Shown piece by piece: positions 1-7,058 of a DNA stretch of 33,514 nucleotides (position 1 is the stretch's first letter; each line of letters starts with the position of its first letter). A model generated the notes under the pieces. That model made no database searches, was not told where the DNA came from, and saw nothing but the letters and a program-made list of their open reading frames with translations. Origin of the DNA: Asanoa iriomotensis (GTDB lineage Bacteria > Actinomycetota > Actinomycetes > Mycobacteriales > Micromonosporaceae); contig NZ_BONC01000079.1 of NCBI RefSeq assembly GCF_016862515.1, positions 1 to 33,514 on the forward strand. The letters run 5' to 3'. The translations under genes were made by a program, and so were the position numbers.

Positions 1-35
1 TCCGCCACAGCCCGGTCAGGACTTCGAGACAGACC

Positions 36-494
36 CTACGCGTCGGGCTTGTGCATCTCCCTGGCCGCATCCGGGTCGGCCGGCGACGGCGGCGTGCCCT
101 CGAGGGAGCCCTGTGGCCCGAGCGTGATCGTCCGGCGGCCGGCCTTGACCACCCGGGGCAGGGTGACCTTGAGCAGGCCGTGGTCCATCGTCGCGTCGAC
201 CCGGTCGGGATCGACGTCGGCGGGCAGCGCGAGGCGGTAGTCGAAGGCCCGCCCGCCGCCCTCGCTGACGTGGCGGGCGCGGACGACGATCTCCCGGACG
301 TCGACGTCGAGCGCCACCTCCTCGGGCGCGACGCCGGGGAGCCGGGCGGTGATGACGAGGGCCTCGTCGGACTGGTCCAGATCGACGACGCCGGCCGCGC
401 CGCGGCCGAACCCGGACCCGACGAGCCGGCTCAGCTCGGCCCGCAACGACTGCAACTCAGCGAATGGATCCCAGCGCCGTTCGGGACTGTTCAT
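36..494 (-). CDS. Small heat shock protein, Hsp20/alpha-crystallin family
   Basis: The 152-aa protein is an Hsp20-type holdase chaperone, expected to bind unfolding proteins in the cytoplasm without ATP. An N-terminal arm with the typical WDPFAELQSLRAEL segment (about residues 8-21) precedes an alpha-crystallin core (about 38-125) containing the LPGVAPEEVALDVD strand pair and the late GLLKVTLPR strand, the A-x-x-x-n-G-[VL]-L family signature. The Asp/Pro-rich C-terminal tail has no clear I-x-I motif. The ATG at 494 is the only sensible start, but no strong Shine-Dalgarno precedes it. The gene lies only 36 nt downstream of tRNA-Thr on the same strand, so it either reads through from the tRNA promoter or has a promoter inside the tRNA region. 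Family assignment is firm; regulation is inferred. Confidence 0.93.
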   Translation of the reverse strand: MNSPERRWDPFAELQSLRAELSRLVGSGFGRGAAGVVDLDQSDEALVITARLPGVAPEEVALDVDVREIVVRARHVSEGGGRAFDYRLALPADVDPDRVDATMDHGLLKVTLPRVVKAGRRTITLGPQGSLEGTPPSPADPDAAREMHKPDA

Positions 495-505
495 ATCTCA
501 GCGCT

Positions 506-520
506 ACCCGGGCCCCGGGT
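506..520. terminator. Perfect 15-bp palindrome between tRNA-Thr and hsp20
   Basis: ACCCGGG-C-CCCGGGT is a perfect inverted repeat in the 36-nt gap between the tRNA 3' end and the hsp20 start. No U-rich tail follows, so it may be a weak terminator, a processing hairpin or an operator. Function is inferred only from position. Confidence 0.35.
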
Positions 521-530
521 GACGAAACCT

Positions 531-607
531 TGGAGCCGCCTGACGGAATCGAACCGTCGACCTACGCATTACGAGTGCGTCGCTCTGACCGACTGAGCTA
601 AGGCGGC
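531..607 (-). tRNA. tRNA-Thr (anticodon CGU), CCA encoded
   Basis: On the minus strand the 77 nt fold as a complete cloverleaf. The acceptor stem is GCCGCCT/AGGCGGC, the D arm GCTC...GAGC, the anticodon stem ACGCA/TGCGT with loop CTCGTAA, and the T arm GACGG-TTCGATT-CCGTC, followed by discriminator T and an encoded CCA. The anticodon CGT reads the Thr codon ACG, which is common in high-GC genomes. The only gene immediately downstream on this strand is hsp20. Confidence 0.97.
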
Positions 608-706
608 GTGCCGTCGTGCGGCCCGCCAAGCATACGGCACCCCCACGCGTGTCACGCCACCGGTCAGACTCCCGATCGACGGCTGTGTTCGTGATCGAGC
701 CACGGC

Positions 707-722
707 TAGGCTCCCGCACGTG
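707..722 (+). promoter_or_regulatory. Candidate leaderless promoter of the metallophosphoesterase
   Basis: A TANNNT-type -10 hexamer (TAGGCT, 707-712) ends 7 nt before the GTG start at 720, and no Shine-Dalgarno lies between. This spacing is typical of actinobacterial leaderless mRNAs that begin at the start codon. A -35 element is not convincing. Confidence 0.4.
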
Positions 723-2474
723 ACGGATGATGCCACCGTTTCGCCTCCCGCCGTGACTGTCCCGCCGGCCGAGGCCGTCCCCACCCGGCGACCCCGACCG
801 CGGACCATGGACCCGATCGAGCTCGGCTTCACGCCGCGGCCGCCGGTGCCGTGGCTGGCGCCATTGCTGTTGCTGAGCACGGGGGTGCGCACGCTGCTCG
901 CCATCCTGTTCGGCGCCTACCTCGACAAGCGCGAGCTGCAGAACGCGCTGCCGGGTGACGTGCTGGAGGAGCCGGGCACCGACGGGGAGCTGTGGCTCGA
1001 CTACGTCGCCGACCTGGGCGACGGGTTCAACTCCACCTACTCGGTCGCGTACCTGCTGGCGCAGCCGGAGCTGGACGTCGACGGCCGAGCGCTGCCCCGC
1101 GGCCAGGTGCTGGTGATGGGTGGCGACCAGGTCTATCCGACGGCGAGCGCGCCGGCCTACGAGGACCGCTGCAAGGGCCCGTACACCGCCGCCATGCCGT
1201 GCCCGCCCGACGGCTCGCCGCAGCCGACGCTCTACGCGGTGCCCGGCAACCACGACTGGTACGACGGCCTGACCGCTTTCCTGCGGCTTTTCGCAAGGCA
1301 GCGCGACGCCTCGCTGGGCGGCTGGCGGACCAAGCAGGCCCGCTCGTACTTCGCGGTGCGCCTGCCGGCCGACTGGTGGCTGCTGGCGCTCGACGAGCAG
1401 TTCGGCGCGTACGTCGACGATCCGCAGCTCAACTACTTCGAGGCGGCGGCCCGCCAGTTCGGCCCCGACGCCAAGATCATCCTGGCGGTGCCGGAGCCGT
1501 CGTGGGTCAAGGCGGCGGTCGAGAAGAGCGCCGAGGCGTACGACGCCGTCGACTACTTCGTGCGCTCGATCATCGCGCCGACCGGGGCGCGGGTGCGGCT
1601 GATGCTCTCGGGCGACCTGCACCACTACGCCCGCTACAGCGGCACCGACCGCGAGTTGGTCACCTGCGGCGGCGGTGGCGCGTACCTCTATCCGACCCAC
1701 CAGCTTCCGAGCGAGATCATCGTGCCGCCGCCGGACACGCTGGCGCGCCGGTCCAGCCAGTCGCGGCCGTACGAGCTCACCGCGACGTACCCGGACGCAC
1801 CCACCTCGCGGCGGCTCGGCTGGGGCATCTTCCACCGGCTGCCGACCCGCAACGCCGGCTTCGCCGCGCTGATCGGCGGCCTGCAGACGCTACTGATGCT
1901 GGCGATGGCCGGCATCGCGACGCAGCAGCGCAACGAGACCGGCCTGCGGCTGTTCAGCATCCCGCTGGTCACGATCCTGGTAGTCACGCTGCTCGGCGCC
2001 GCGTTCTTCGCCAAGCCGCCGACCGCGGTCGGCAAACGCTCCTGGCGGCACATCATCCTCGGCGGCGGGCACGGGTTGGCGCAGATCGCGCTGGCCGCGC
2101 TCGGCACCTGGCTGTGGCTGATGACGCCGTTCCCGGACTGGCCGTGGCCGTTCTCGCTGCTGATCGCGATCGCCGTCTATGCACCACTGGCCGGGCTGGC
2201 GGGTTCCCAGGTGGTGGCCCTCTACCTGCTGATCGCCGGCCGCTTCGGGGTCAACATCAACGAGTTGTACGCCGGCCAGGGCATCGACGACGTCAAGAGT
2301 TTCCTGCGCATGCACATCGCGGCCGACGGCGCCCTGACCGTCTATCCGGTCGCGGTCGACCGGATCTGCCGCGAGTGGCGCCCCAACCCGTCGGCACCGG
2401 ACGACCGCCCGTGGCTGGAGCCGGCCCAGAACCTGGTGATCCGCCCAGCGGACAAGCCGTTCGTGTTGCGGTAG
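720..2474 (+). CDS. Membrane-associated metallophosphoesterase
   Basis: 584 aa with a GTG start. The N-terminal half is a calcineurin-like metallophosphoesterase domain: motif I is D98-L-G-D, motif II M-G-G-D136, motif III G-N-H178-D, and the C-terminal metal motif G-D-L-H301-H302-Y (298-303). Motif I has Gly where canonical family members have the His of D-x-H, so the dimetal site is atypical. One hydrophobic segment lies near the N-terminus (about 46-66) and about four membrane spans follow the catalytic domain (about 381-400, 411-430, 447-469, 476-507). A short soluble tail follows. The substrate is unknown. The gene ends one base before the stop codon of the convergent ricT gene. I am sure of the superfamily and not of the role. 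Confidence 0.85.
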   Translation: MTDDATVSPPAVTVPPAEAVPTRRPRPRTMDPIELGFTPRPPVPWLAPLLLLSTGVRTLLAILFGAYLDKRELQNALPGDVLEEPGTDGELWLDYVADLGDGFNSTYSVAYLLAQPELDVDGRALPRGQVLVMGGDQVYPTASAPAYEDRCKGPYTAAMPCPPDGSPQPTLYAVPGNHDWYDGLTAFLRLFARQRDASLGGWRTKQARSYFAVRLPADWWLLALDEQFGAYVDDPQLNYFEAAARQFGPDAKIILAVPEPSWVKAAVEKSAEAYDAVDYFVRSIIAPTGARVRLMLSGDLHHYARYSGTDRELVTCGGGGAYLYPTHQLPSEIIVPPPDTLARRSSQSRPYELTATYPDAPTSRRLGWGIFHRLPTRNAGFAALIGGLQTLLMLAMAGIATQQRNETGLRLFSIPLVTILVVTLLGAAFFAKPPTAVGKRSWRHIILGGGHGLAQIALAALGTWLWLMTPFPDWPWPFSLLIAIAVYAPLAGLAGSQVVALYLLIAGRFGVNINELYAGQGIDDVKSFLRMHIAADGALTVYPVAVDRICREWRPNPSAPDDRPWLEPAQNLVIRPADKPFVLR

Positions 2475-2475
2475 C

Positions 2476-3315
2476 TCAGCTCGCGTTGTACTGCGCGTCG
2501 TGTGCCTTGCGCGGGCCACAGACGCTGGCGCGGCTGCAGGAGCAGCGGGACCCGTCCGCGTCGAGCCGGACCACGACGGAGTCGCGCGGCACGCTGTGTG
2601 CGACGACCCGGCCGTCACCCTCGGGTGTGGAAACCCGAGCACCGACGGCGGGCGCGCTGGCCTGGAAGCTTTGGTACAAGGGATGCTCATATTTCAGGCA
2701 ACACATGAGTCGCCCGCATGCGCCCGAAATGCGTAGCGGGTTGAGCGGCAGGTCCTGGTCCTTGGCCATCCGGATCGTGACCGGCTCGAAGTCCGTGAGG
2801 AACGTGGCGCAGCACAGGTCGCGACCGCAGGAGCCGATGCCACCCTGCACCCGTGCGGAGTCGCGGGCGGAGAGCTGCCGCAGCTCGACCCTGCAGTGCA
2901 GGGTCGCGCCGAGGTCGCGGACCAGCGACCGGAAGTCGACCCGGTGCGGCGCGGTGAAGTAGATCGTCGTGCGGGCGCTCGCGCCCGAGCCGTCGAGCAC
3001 GTGGTCGACGGCCACGACCTTCATCGGCAGGCCGTGCTCGCGGATCAGCTTCTTGGCTGCCGCCTTGGCCTCGGCCTTGCGTTTGCGCTGCGTCTCGTCG
3101 CGCTTGAGATCGGCGTCGGTGGCCAGGCCCGCCAGCTTGGGGAAGCCCGACGTGTCGTCGTCGACCCACTGCGCGGCCCACACGCACTCCGCCACCTCTG
3201 GCCCGTCGTCGGTCGGGACGAGCACCCGATCGCCGACCGCGGGGGTCAGGTCGACCGGATCGAGGTAGTAGAGCCGGCCGTAACGGTTGAAACTGACCGC
3301 GCACAGCATGCCCAT
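2476..3315 (-). CDS. ricT: RicT/YaaT-like PSP1 domain protein
   Basis: 279 aa from the ATG at 3315, chosen because GGTGA lies just upstream and the conserved M-L-C-A-V-S-F start follows directly; the frame stays open further upstream but looks non-coding. The protein carries the PSP1 C-terminal domain and its signature cysteines: C163-G-R-D-L-C168-C169 and C200-G-R-L-M-C205-C206, plus three cysteines near the C-terminus. In Bacillus, RicT (YaaT) is part of the Fe-S Ric complex that modulates RNA processing and phosphorelay, and its gene lies close to holB. In actinobacteria the protein is conserved but its role is little defined. Here holB is about 2.6 kb away on the same strand, separated by an inserted EspC/WXG operon and a plus-strand membrane gene. 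The gene is convergent with the metallophosphoesterase with one intervening base. Confidence 0.88.
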   Translation of the reverse strand: MGMLCAVSFNRYGRLYYLDPVDLTPAVGDRVLVPTDDGPEVAECVWAAQWVDDDTSGFPKLAGLATDADLKRDETQRKRKAEAKAAAKKLIREHGLPMKVVAVDHVLDGSGASARTTIYFTAPHRVDFRSLVRDLGATLHCRVELRQLSARDSARVQGGIGSCGRDLCCATFLTDFEPVTIRMAKDQDLPLNPLRISGACGRLMCCLKYEHPLYQSFQASAPAVGARVSTPEGDGRVVAHSVPRDSVVVRLDADGSRCSCSRASVCGPRKAHDAQYNAS

Positions 3316-3689
3316 AGCCGTCACCTTACGTCGCCCGGTGTGGCGTACACGACCATGAGACTTTCGGACGAATTGCATTGTCCGTACGAATGGGACGCCT
3401 TGCCCCACCGCAACCCCGCTTCCCGGCCGTCGTTGGCCGATGTGCGTCAGGCTTCGGGGGTCGGCACACTCGGGTCGTGCCGGCCCCCGATTCGTATCGA
3501 TGTCTCCCACCCGGACGGTTGAAAGGTCCGCCTCGCGCGGGACAAGCCGGGACCGGGTGGCGTTGAGTGGAACCAAGAAGCCTGCGGGGGGTGCAGGAAA
3601 AGGCCACGGCGTCGCTGCCGGAGCGAATGCTCCCGAGCGCGACGCCGTCGCCGTTCCGGAGACTTGTTCGCGTCCGGCACAATGCATCG
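3316..3689. other. 374-bp divergent intergenic region
   Basis: No convincing gene is present. The region should hold the promoters of ricT (minus) and of the small membrane protein (plus). A 5-bp inverted repeat (CGGAC...GTCCG) lies at about 3366-3385, and another GGAC/GTCC pair near 3513-3530. I see no clear -35/-10 pair, and the open frames crossing it do not resemble known proteins. Confidence 0.5.
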
Positions 3690-3977
3690 ATGACCGACAC
3701 TTCGACCCGGCGAGCCTGGCTACGCTTCTGGATCGACAACTGGCCGAGTCGGATCTACCTGATGCTCGTCGCGGCCGCGGTCTTGTACTTCGCGATCGAC
3801 GCCACCATCGCGGGCCCGGACGCGTCCTTCGCCGCGATCTACATGATCATCCTGACCGCGCCGATCTCGTTGCTGGCCACCCTAGAACTGGTCGGCGTCA
3901 TCGTGGGCGCGCTGGTCAACGCCACCATCATCGGTGCGCTGGCCCACCTGGCCCGCTCACGCCGCACGACGTCCTAG
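3690..3977 (+). CDS. Small membrane protein (SCO4225-like)
   Basis: The 95-aa protein starts at ATG 3690 (M-T-D-T-S-T-R-R), which is preferred over the upstream in-frame ATG because the added residues look non-coding. After a basic, Trp-containing N-terminus come about three hydrophobic segments (about 18-34, 43-60, 63-84), and the protein ends in a short Arg-rich tail. It resembles the small SCO4225-type membrane proteins of Streptomyces and relatives, whose function is unknown. It has no obvious operon partner: ricT diverges upstream and the EspC/WXG operon converges downstream across a 355-bp gap. The family match is from memory and moderate. Confidence 0.65.
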   Translation: MTDTSTRRAWLRFWIDNWPSRIYLMLVAAAVLYFAIDATIAGPDASFAAIYMIILTAPISLLATLELVGVIVGALVNATIIGALAHLARSRRTTS

Positions 3978-4332
3978 CTGCCCGACAACCTCTTGCCGGC
4001 GGCGCAGCAAGCCCACGCAGGCTTGGGCGCCGTCGGCCAACGGTCTTCGACGGCCTGCCCTTGCCGTCGTTCCACCCGCTGCCAACCACCGCCGACCCTT
4101 AGCTGCCCATGACGGGCGGGTTTGCACCGGCGAGTTCCCACGCACCGATACGGGCTGCGACCCCACAGGCCCACCAGCGACCGAGCCGAGCGATGCACGT
4201 CGTGCGCGGCTACCGAGAACCTCGCCGAACTGCCCATGGCCGCAACGCGCCACCTCACCCGCCGCCGGCTCCGGGGCGGTTGGCGGCACGGCCAAGGGCT
4301 GCGACCTCGCTGCCGTGTCCACCACCGGGTCC
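3978..4332. other. 355-bp convergent intergenic region
   Basis: This region lies between the 3' ends of the small membrane gene and the WXG-like gene. I find no protein that I can support. Weak hairpins are AAGCC-CACGCA-GGCTT (4009-4024) and GCCC-ATGAC-GGGC near 4117-4130. Third-position base bias is weaker than in neighbouring genes in every frame. Its position, just after an operon that usually ends in a toxin or effector gene, makes a decayed gene possible but unproven. Confidence 0.45.
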
Positions 4333-4965
4333 TCAGTGGGGCAGGCGGGTGACGCGCTCGTAGTTGGCGGGTGGTGGCATGGTTGCCGGCGCCGGGTGAG
4401 CCGGGATTGGTTGTGGCAGGTTCTCGCCCTCAGCGATGGCCGCGTCCAGCGCGGACAGGACGCGAGTTGCGATGGTCGCCGCCGCGGCAGGGGCGTCGTC
4501 CGTGTGGAGCACCACCGCGACCGCTTCGGCCGAAGCCAGAGCGTCCGCGAGAACGCCGGCCAGGCGCGACCGGGTGCGCCCGATCCAGGCGGCGGTGTCG
4601 TCGGCCAGTCGGCCGGCTGCGGCGAGCGCGTCACCGGCCGCCGCCAGGTCAGCGGACAGCCGGGCCGCATGGGCCGCGTAGGCCTCGCCGGCGGGGCCCT
4701 CCCACGCCACAGGCGTGGTCACGACCGCCTGAGCGTCGGCATAGGCCGCGGCATGCGATCGCAGATCGGCGCCGGCGGTCGCTACGGGGGCCGCGCGGAG
4801 TGTCTCCGTCAGGGCCGCGACCGCTTCTCCCGGCAGTGCCCGCACCCGGCGCAAGAGCGGCCAGACGGGGTCATCGTCGGGCGCACCGAACCGGGCGAGC
4901 AGGTCATCGACCCGGGCCAGCAATTCACCCGCCGGCGCAGCGAGATGGTCGAGAGCGTCGCCCAT
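4333..4965 (-). CDS. WXG100-like protein with proline-rich C-terminal tail
   Basis: 210 aa from ATG 4965, which overlaps the stop of the upstream gene in TGATG; a GTG one codon earlier is an alternative. The protein is Ala-rich and almost wholly helical. A W88-E-G90 motif sits in an inter-helix turn (P-V-A-W-E-G-P-A-G-E-A-Y), as in WXG100/ESX substrates and the N-terminal domains of type VII-secreted polymorphic toxins. The last 27 residues are proline-rich (P-Q-P-I-P-A-H-P-A-P-A-T-M-P-P-P), like the linker that precedes a toxin domain, but the protein stops there. It is the last gene of a tightly coupled operon with EspC-like and YbaB-like genes. A type VII-exported or structural role is inferred; no enzymatic domain is visible. 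Confidence 0.65.
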   Translation of the reverse strand: MGDALDHLAAPAGELLARVDDLLARFGAPDDDPVWPLLRRVRALPGEAVAALTETLRAAPVATAGADLRSHAAAYADAQAVVTTPVAWEGPAGEAYAAHAARLSADLAAAGDALAAAGRLADDTAAWIGRTRSRLAGVLADALASAEAVAVVLHTDDAPAAAATIATRVLSALDAAIAEGENLPQPIPAHPAPATMPPPANYERVTRLPH

Positions 4966-5150
4966 CACTCACCCGCCACCAGTCCGCGAAGGTCCAGGAC
5001 GTCGGTCATGGCCCAACCGCCGTCACGCCGCGAAGGTCCAGGACGTCGGTCATGGCTCACCTGCCGTCGCGGCGCGAAGGTCCAGGCGACGAAGTCGTCG
5101 ATCAGGGTCGGCACCCCCAGGCGGAGGCGACCGCGGGCGGCGGCGGTCAT
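4965..5150 (-). CDS. 61-aa hypothetical protein containing a 44-nt tandem repeat
   Basis: I do not recognise this protein. It starts in an ATGA overlap with the EspC-like gene (stop at 5147) and ends in a TGATG overlap with the WXG-like gene, so it is placed as a translationally coupled member of the operon. The first 30 residues are basic with a short hydrophobic patch. The second half crosses a 44-nt tandem repeat; because 44 is not a multiple of three, each repeat is read in a different frame. Both full repeat copies also contain an ATG opening M-T-D-V-L-D-L-R-G, one ending after 15 codons in an ATGA overlap with the next. The translated unit may therefore be the whole 61 aa or the short nested peptides. 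Confidence 0.45.
   Translation of the reverse strand: MTAAARGRLRLGVPTLIDDFVAWTFAPRRQVSHDRRPGPSRRDGGWAMTDVLDLRGLVAGE
4984..5087. repeat. 44-nt tandem repeat, two near-identical copies plus a partial third
   Basis: A 29-nt stretch at 4984-5012 is repeated exactly at 5028-5056. A third copy at 5073-5087 keeps the cgcgaaggtccagg core and then diverges. The period is 44 nt in both steps. On the minus strand each unit carries a GGTGAG/GGTTGGG-like segment just before ATGACC, so the repeat multiplies start sites inside the coupled operon. Confidence 0.85.
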
Positions 5151-5443
5151 GTCCCACCTGCCTCGGTCGTGCGGCGGGCCGCGTCGTCTTCGACCGTCGC
5201 GTAGCCGCCGCCGGCGGTGCGTAGCGCTGCCGCCGCGTCGGTCAGGCGGGCAGCCAGCGCGGTCGCCGAACGCGAACCCTCGAACAGCGACGACGACCAG
5301 CGTTCGTGCAGCTCACGACCCAGGACGCCGAGGCGGCCCGGCAGGTCCGCGCCGAAGGCGGCCGGGCCCACGTCGACGAAGGCCGGATCGCCGAGGTCGG
5401 CGGCCGCCTCGTCGAGGCGGCGCGCCGCCGAGCTCAGCGTCAT
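5147..5443 (-). CDS. EspC-like type VII secretion target protein
   Basis: 98 aa, starting in an ATGA overlap with the upstream YbaB-like gene. The protein is helical and Ala-rich, with a Trp at residue 49 in the mid-turn region and a C-terminal G-G-G-Y81-A-T-V-E85-D-D-A segment. That segment fits the Y-x-x-x-[DE] export signal of type VII secretion substrates and the end of the EspC/ESX-1-associated family (about 100 aa). Proteins of this kind usually sit beside YbaB-like and WXG genes in actinobacterial ESX-linked or toxin loci. No secretion ATPase is in the window, so export would depend on a system encoded elsewhere. Confidence 0.65.
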   Translation of the reverse strand: MTLSSAARRLDEAAADLGDPAFVDVGPAAFGADLPGRLGVLGRELHERWSSSLFEGSRSATALAARLTDAAAALRTAGGGYATVEDDAARRTTEAGGT

Positions 5444-5766
5444 GGCTCCCCCAGCGGGGGATAGTCGGCGAACGTCTCGGACCGGAGCTTGTCGCGGGCC
5501 CAGCGGGCCGCGTCGGCGGCCGCCGCGATCGTGCTGGTCAGCGACACCGACAGGTCCCGGTTGCCGCGGCCGTGCAAGCTGCCGACCACGCGCACCTCCG
5601 TCACCTCCCCCGCCGCCGTCACGACCACCTCGACCAGGCCGTCGGACGAGCGGACCGTCACCTCCGTCGCCCGCGCCGCGCGGTCGAACTCGTCACGCAG
5701 GGACTCGATGCGGCGGTAGCGCGCGATCGCCTCTTCGGCGAAGGCCTCGTCGATCTCTCGCGGCAT
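5440..5766 (-). CDS. YbaB/EbfC-family protein
   Basis: The 108-aa protein has an N-terminal helix (E-A-I-A-R-Y-R-R-I-E-S-L-R-D-E-F), a central beta region typical of YbaB (S-S-D-G-L-V-E-V-V-V-T-A-A-G-E-V-T-E-V-R-V) and a C-terminal helix. This is the EbfC fold, a small dimeric DNA-binding protein in its classical form. The divergent actinobacterial copies beside EspC/WXG genes may instead act as chaperones or adaptors, which is inference. It is the first gene of the four-gene overlapping operon. It lies about 100 nt downstream of holB on the same strand, past a hairpin, and no promoter is obvious. Confidence 0.75.
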   Translation of the reverse strand: MPREIDEAFAEEAIARYRRIESLRDEFDRAARATEVTVRSSDGLVEVVVTAAGEVTEVRVVGSLHGRGNRDLSVSLTSTIAAAADAARWARDKLRSETFADYPPLGEP

Positions 5767-5840
5767 GCGGCTCCCTCACCGACGGTGTCGCGACCACCAC
5801 CACACGTCGTCCAGGCATCGAACCGTACCGCTGGATTCCC

Positions 5841-5856
5841 GGCGGCGAAAGCCGCC
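5841..5856. terminator. Stable tetraloop hairpin after holB
   Basis: GGCGGC-GAAA-GCCGCC forms a perfect 6-bp stem with a 4-nt loop, 18-33 nt beyond the holB stop on the minus strand. No U-tract follows. It may separate holB from the YbaB-like operon. Confidence 0.45.
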
Positions 5857-5865
5857 TGTGGATAA
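5857..5865 (-). promoter_or_regulatory. Single consensus DnaA box
   Basis: The minus strand reads TTATCCACA, the exact classical DnaA-box consensus, between holB and the YbaB-like operon. It stands alone with no cluster, so it may be a regulatory DnaA site or chance; it is not an origin. Confidence 0.3.
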
Positions 5866-5873
5866 CGGGATAG

Positions 5874-7058
5874 CTAGTTCCAGAGGGAGAGCATCATCGC
5901 TTCGACGGCGATGCGGGGCTTGACGTTGGCCTCGATGGCCGTGCGGCACTCCAGGACCGCCTCCAGGCGGCGCAGCGCGTCGTCCGGGCTCCATTTGCGG
6001 GCCGCGGCCTCGGCCAACGACGTAGCGTCCGTGTGGACCGGTGCCACCGGTGCCGTCATCGTGCGGATCAGCACGTCGCGGTAGAAGCCCGCCAGGTCGA
6101 CCAGCGCCCGGTCGAGCGCGTCGCGTTGCGCGCGCGTCGCCCTCGACTTCTGCCGTCGCTCCAGGTCCTTGAGTTGCCCTGCGGCGCCGCGGATGGCGCC
6201 CGTGGCGCCCCGGCCGGTGCCGCCCGCGCCCAGCGCGGTCTCCAGCGCCGTGCGCTCCGCGGTGTCCATCTCGGACACCGCCGCCTCCGCCTCGGCCTCG
6301 GCCGCCTCGATCAGCGCCGACGCGGCCTCGAAGCAGGCGCCGACGCCGGTCAGCCGCCTGGGCACCGCCAGCACCGCCTCGCGGCGGCGGCGGGCGTCCG
6401 CGTCGCGGGCCAGCCGGCGCGCCCGGCCCACGTGGCCCTGTGCCGCCGCGGCCGCCCAGGCCGCGGTGTCGGCCTCGATGCCGTCGCGGGACGTCAGCAC
6501 CGCGGCGACCGCCAGCGCCGGCGGCTGCCGCAGGGCGACCACCCTGCAGCGGGACCGGATCGTCACCGAGATGTCGTCGGGGTGGGTGGACGGCGCACAG
6601 AGCAGGAAGACCGTCCGAGGCGGCGGCTCCTCGATGGCCTTGAGCAGCGCGTTGCCGGCCTGCTCGGTGAGCCGGTCGGCGTCTTCGATGACCACGACCT
6701 GCCAGCGCCCACCCGTCGGCGCGCTGGCCGCCCGCAGCACCAGCGCGCGCATCTCGTTGACGCCGATCGACAGCCCGTCGGGGGTGACCATCCGCACGTC
6801 GGCGTGGGTGCCGCCGAGCGTGGTGCGGCAGCCGGGGCACTCGCCGCAGCCGACCCCGGTCGCGCACTGCAGCGCCGCGGCGAACGCGCGGGCCGCGACG
6901 GACCGGCCGGAGCCGGGTGGGCCCGTGAAGATCCATGCGTGCGTCATCGCCGAACCGGTGCCCGAGCCGTCGAGGATGGCCACCGCACCCGCCGCCGCGC
7001 GGCGCAGGGTGTCGACGGCCTCTTCCTGGCCCACCAGGTCGGCGAAGACGTCAGCCAC
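5874..7058 (-). CDS. holB: DNA polymerase III subunit delta'
   Basis: 394 aa from GTG 7058, which overlaps the end of MFS-tmk by 8 nt and has GGGAG upstream; an in-frame extension to 7118 would lie inside the upstream gene and is not needed. Delta' is part of the clamp loader that places the beta clamp on primed DNA. AAA+ features are visible: P-loop-like G-P-P-G-S-G-R-S (46-53), four zinc-binding cysteines (C65, C71, C74, C77), the E-D-A-D-R-L box near 125-130, N-A-L-L-K-A-I-E-E-P, and the S-R-C arginine-finger motif (169-171). The C-terminal helical domain is Ala/Arg-rich. The overlap indicates coupled expression with tmk, a common pairing in bacteria. Confidence 0.95.
   Translation of the reverse strand: MADVFADLVGQEEAVDTLRRAAAGAVAILDGSGTGSAMTHAWIFTGPPGSGRSVAARAFAAALQCATGVGCGECPGCRTTLGGTHADVRMVTPDGLSIGVNEMRALVLRAASAPTGGRWQVVVIEDADRLTEQAGNALLKAIEEPPPRTVFLLCAPSTHPDDISVTIRSRCRVVALRQPPALAVAAVLTSRDGIEADTAAWAAAAAQGHVGRARRLARDADARRRREAVLAVPRRLTGVGACFEAASALIEAAEAEAEAAVSEMDTAERTALETALGAGGTGRGATGAIRGAAGQLKDLERRQKSRATRAQRDALDRALVDLAGFYRDVLIRTMTAPVAPVHTDATSLAEAAARKWSPDDALRRLEAVLECRTAIEANVKPRIAVEAMMLSLWN

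Noticed and set aside
992-2962. 656-codon plus-strand frame overlapping the metallophosphoesterase
   Set aside because: The translation is Arg/Pro/Ala-rich shadow sequence, and the other frame carries complete phosphoesterase motifs.
3974-4258. Possible 94-aa minus-strand gene after the WXG-like gene
   Set aside because: Weak third-position bias, no recognised motif and no ribosome-binding site; kept only as part of the intergenic description.
5857-5865. Replication origin
   Set aside because: A single DnaA box without a cluster, AT-rich element or dnaA/dnaN neighbours does not make an origin.
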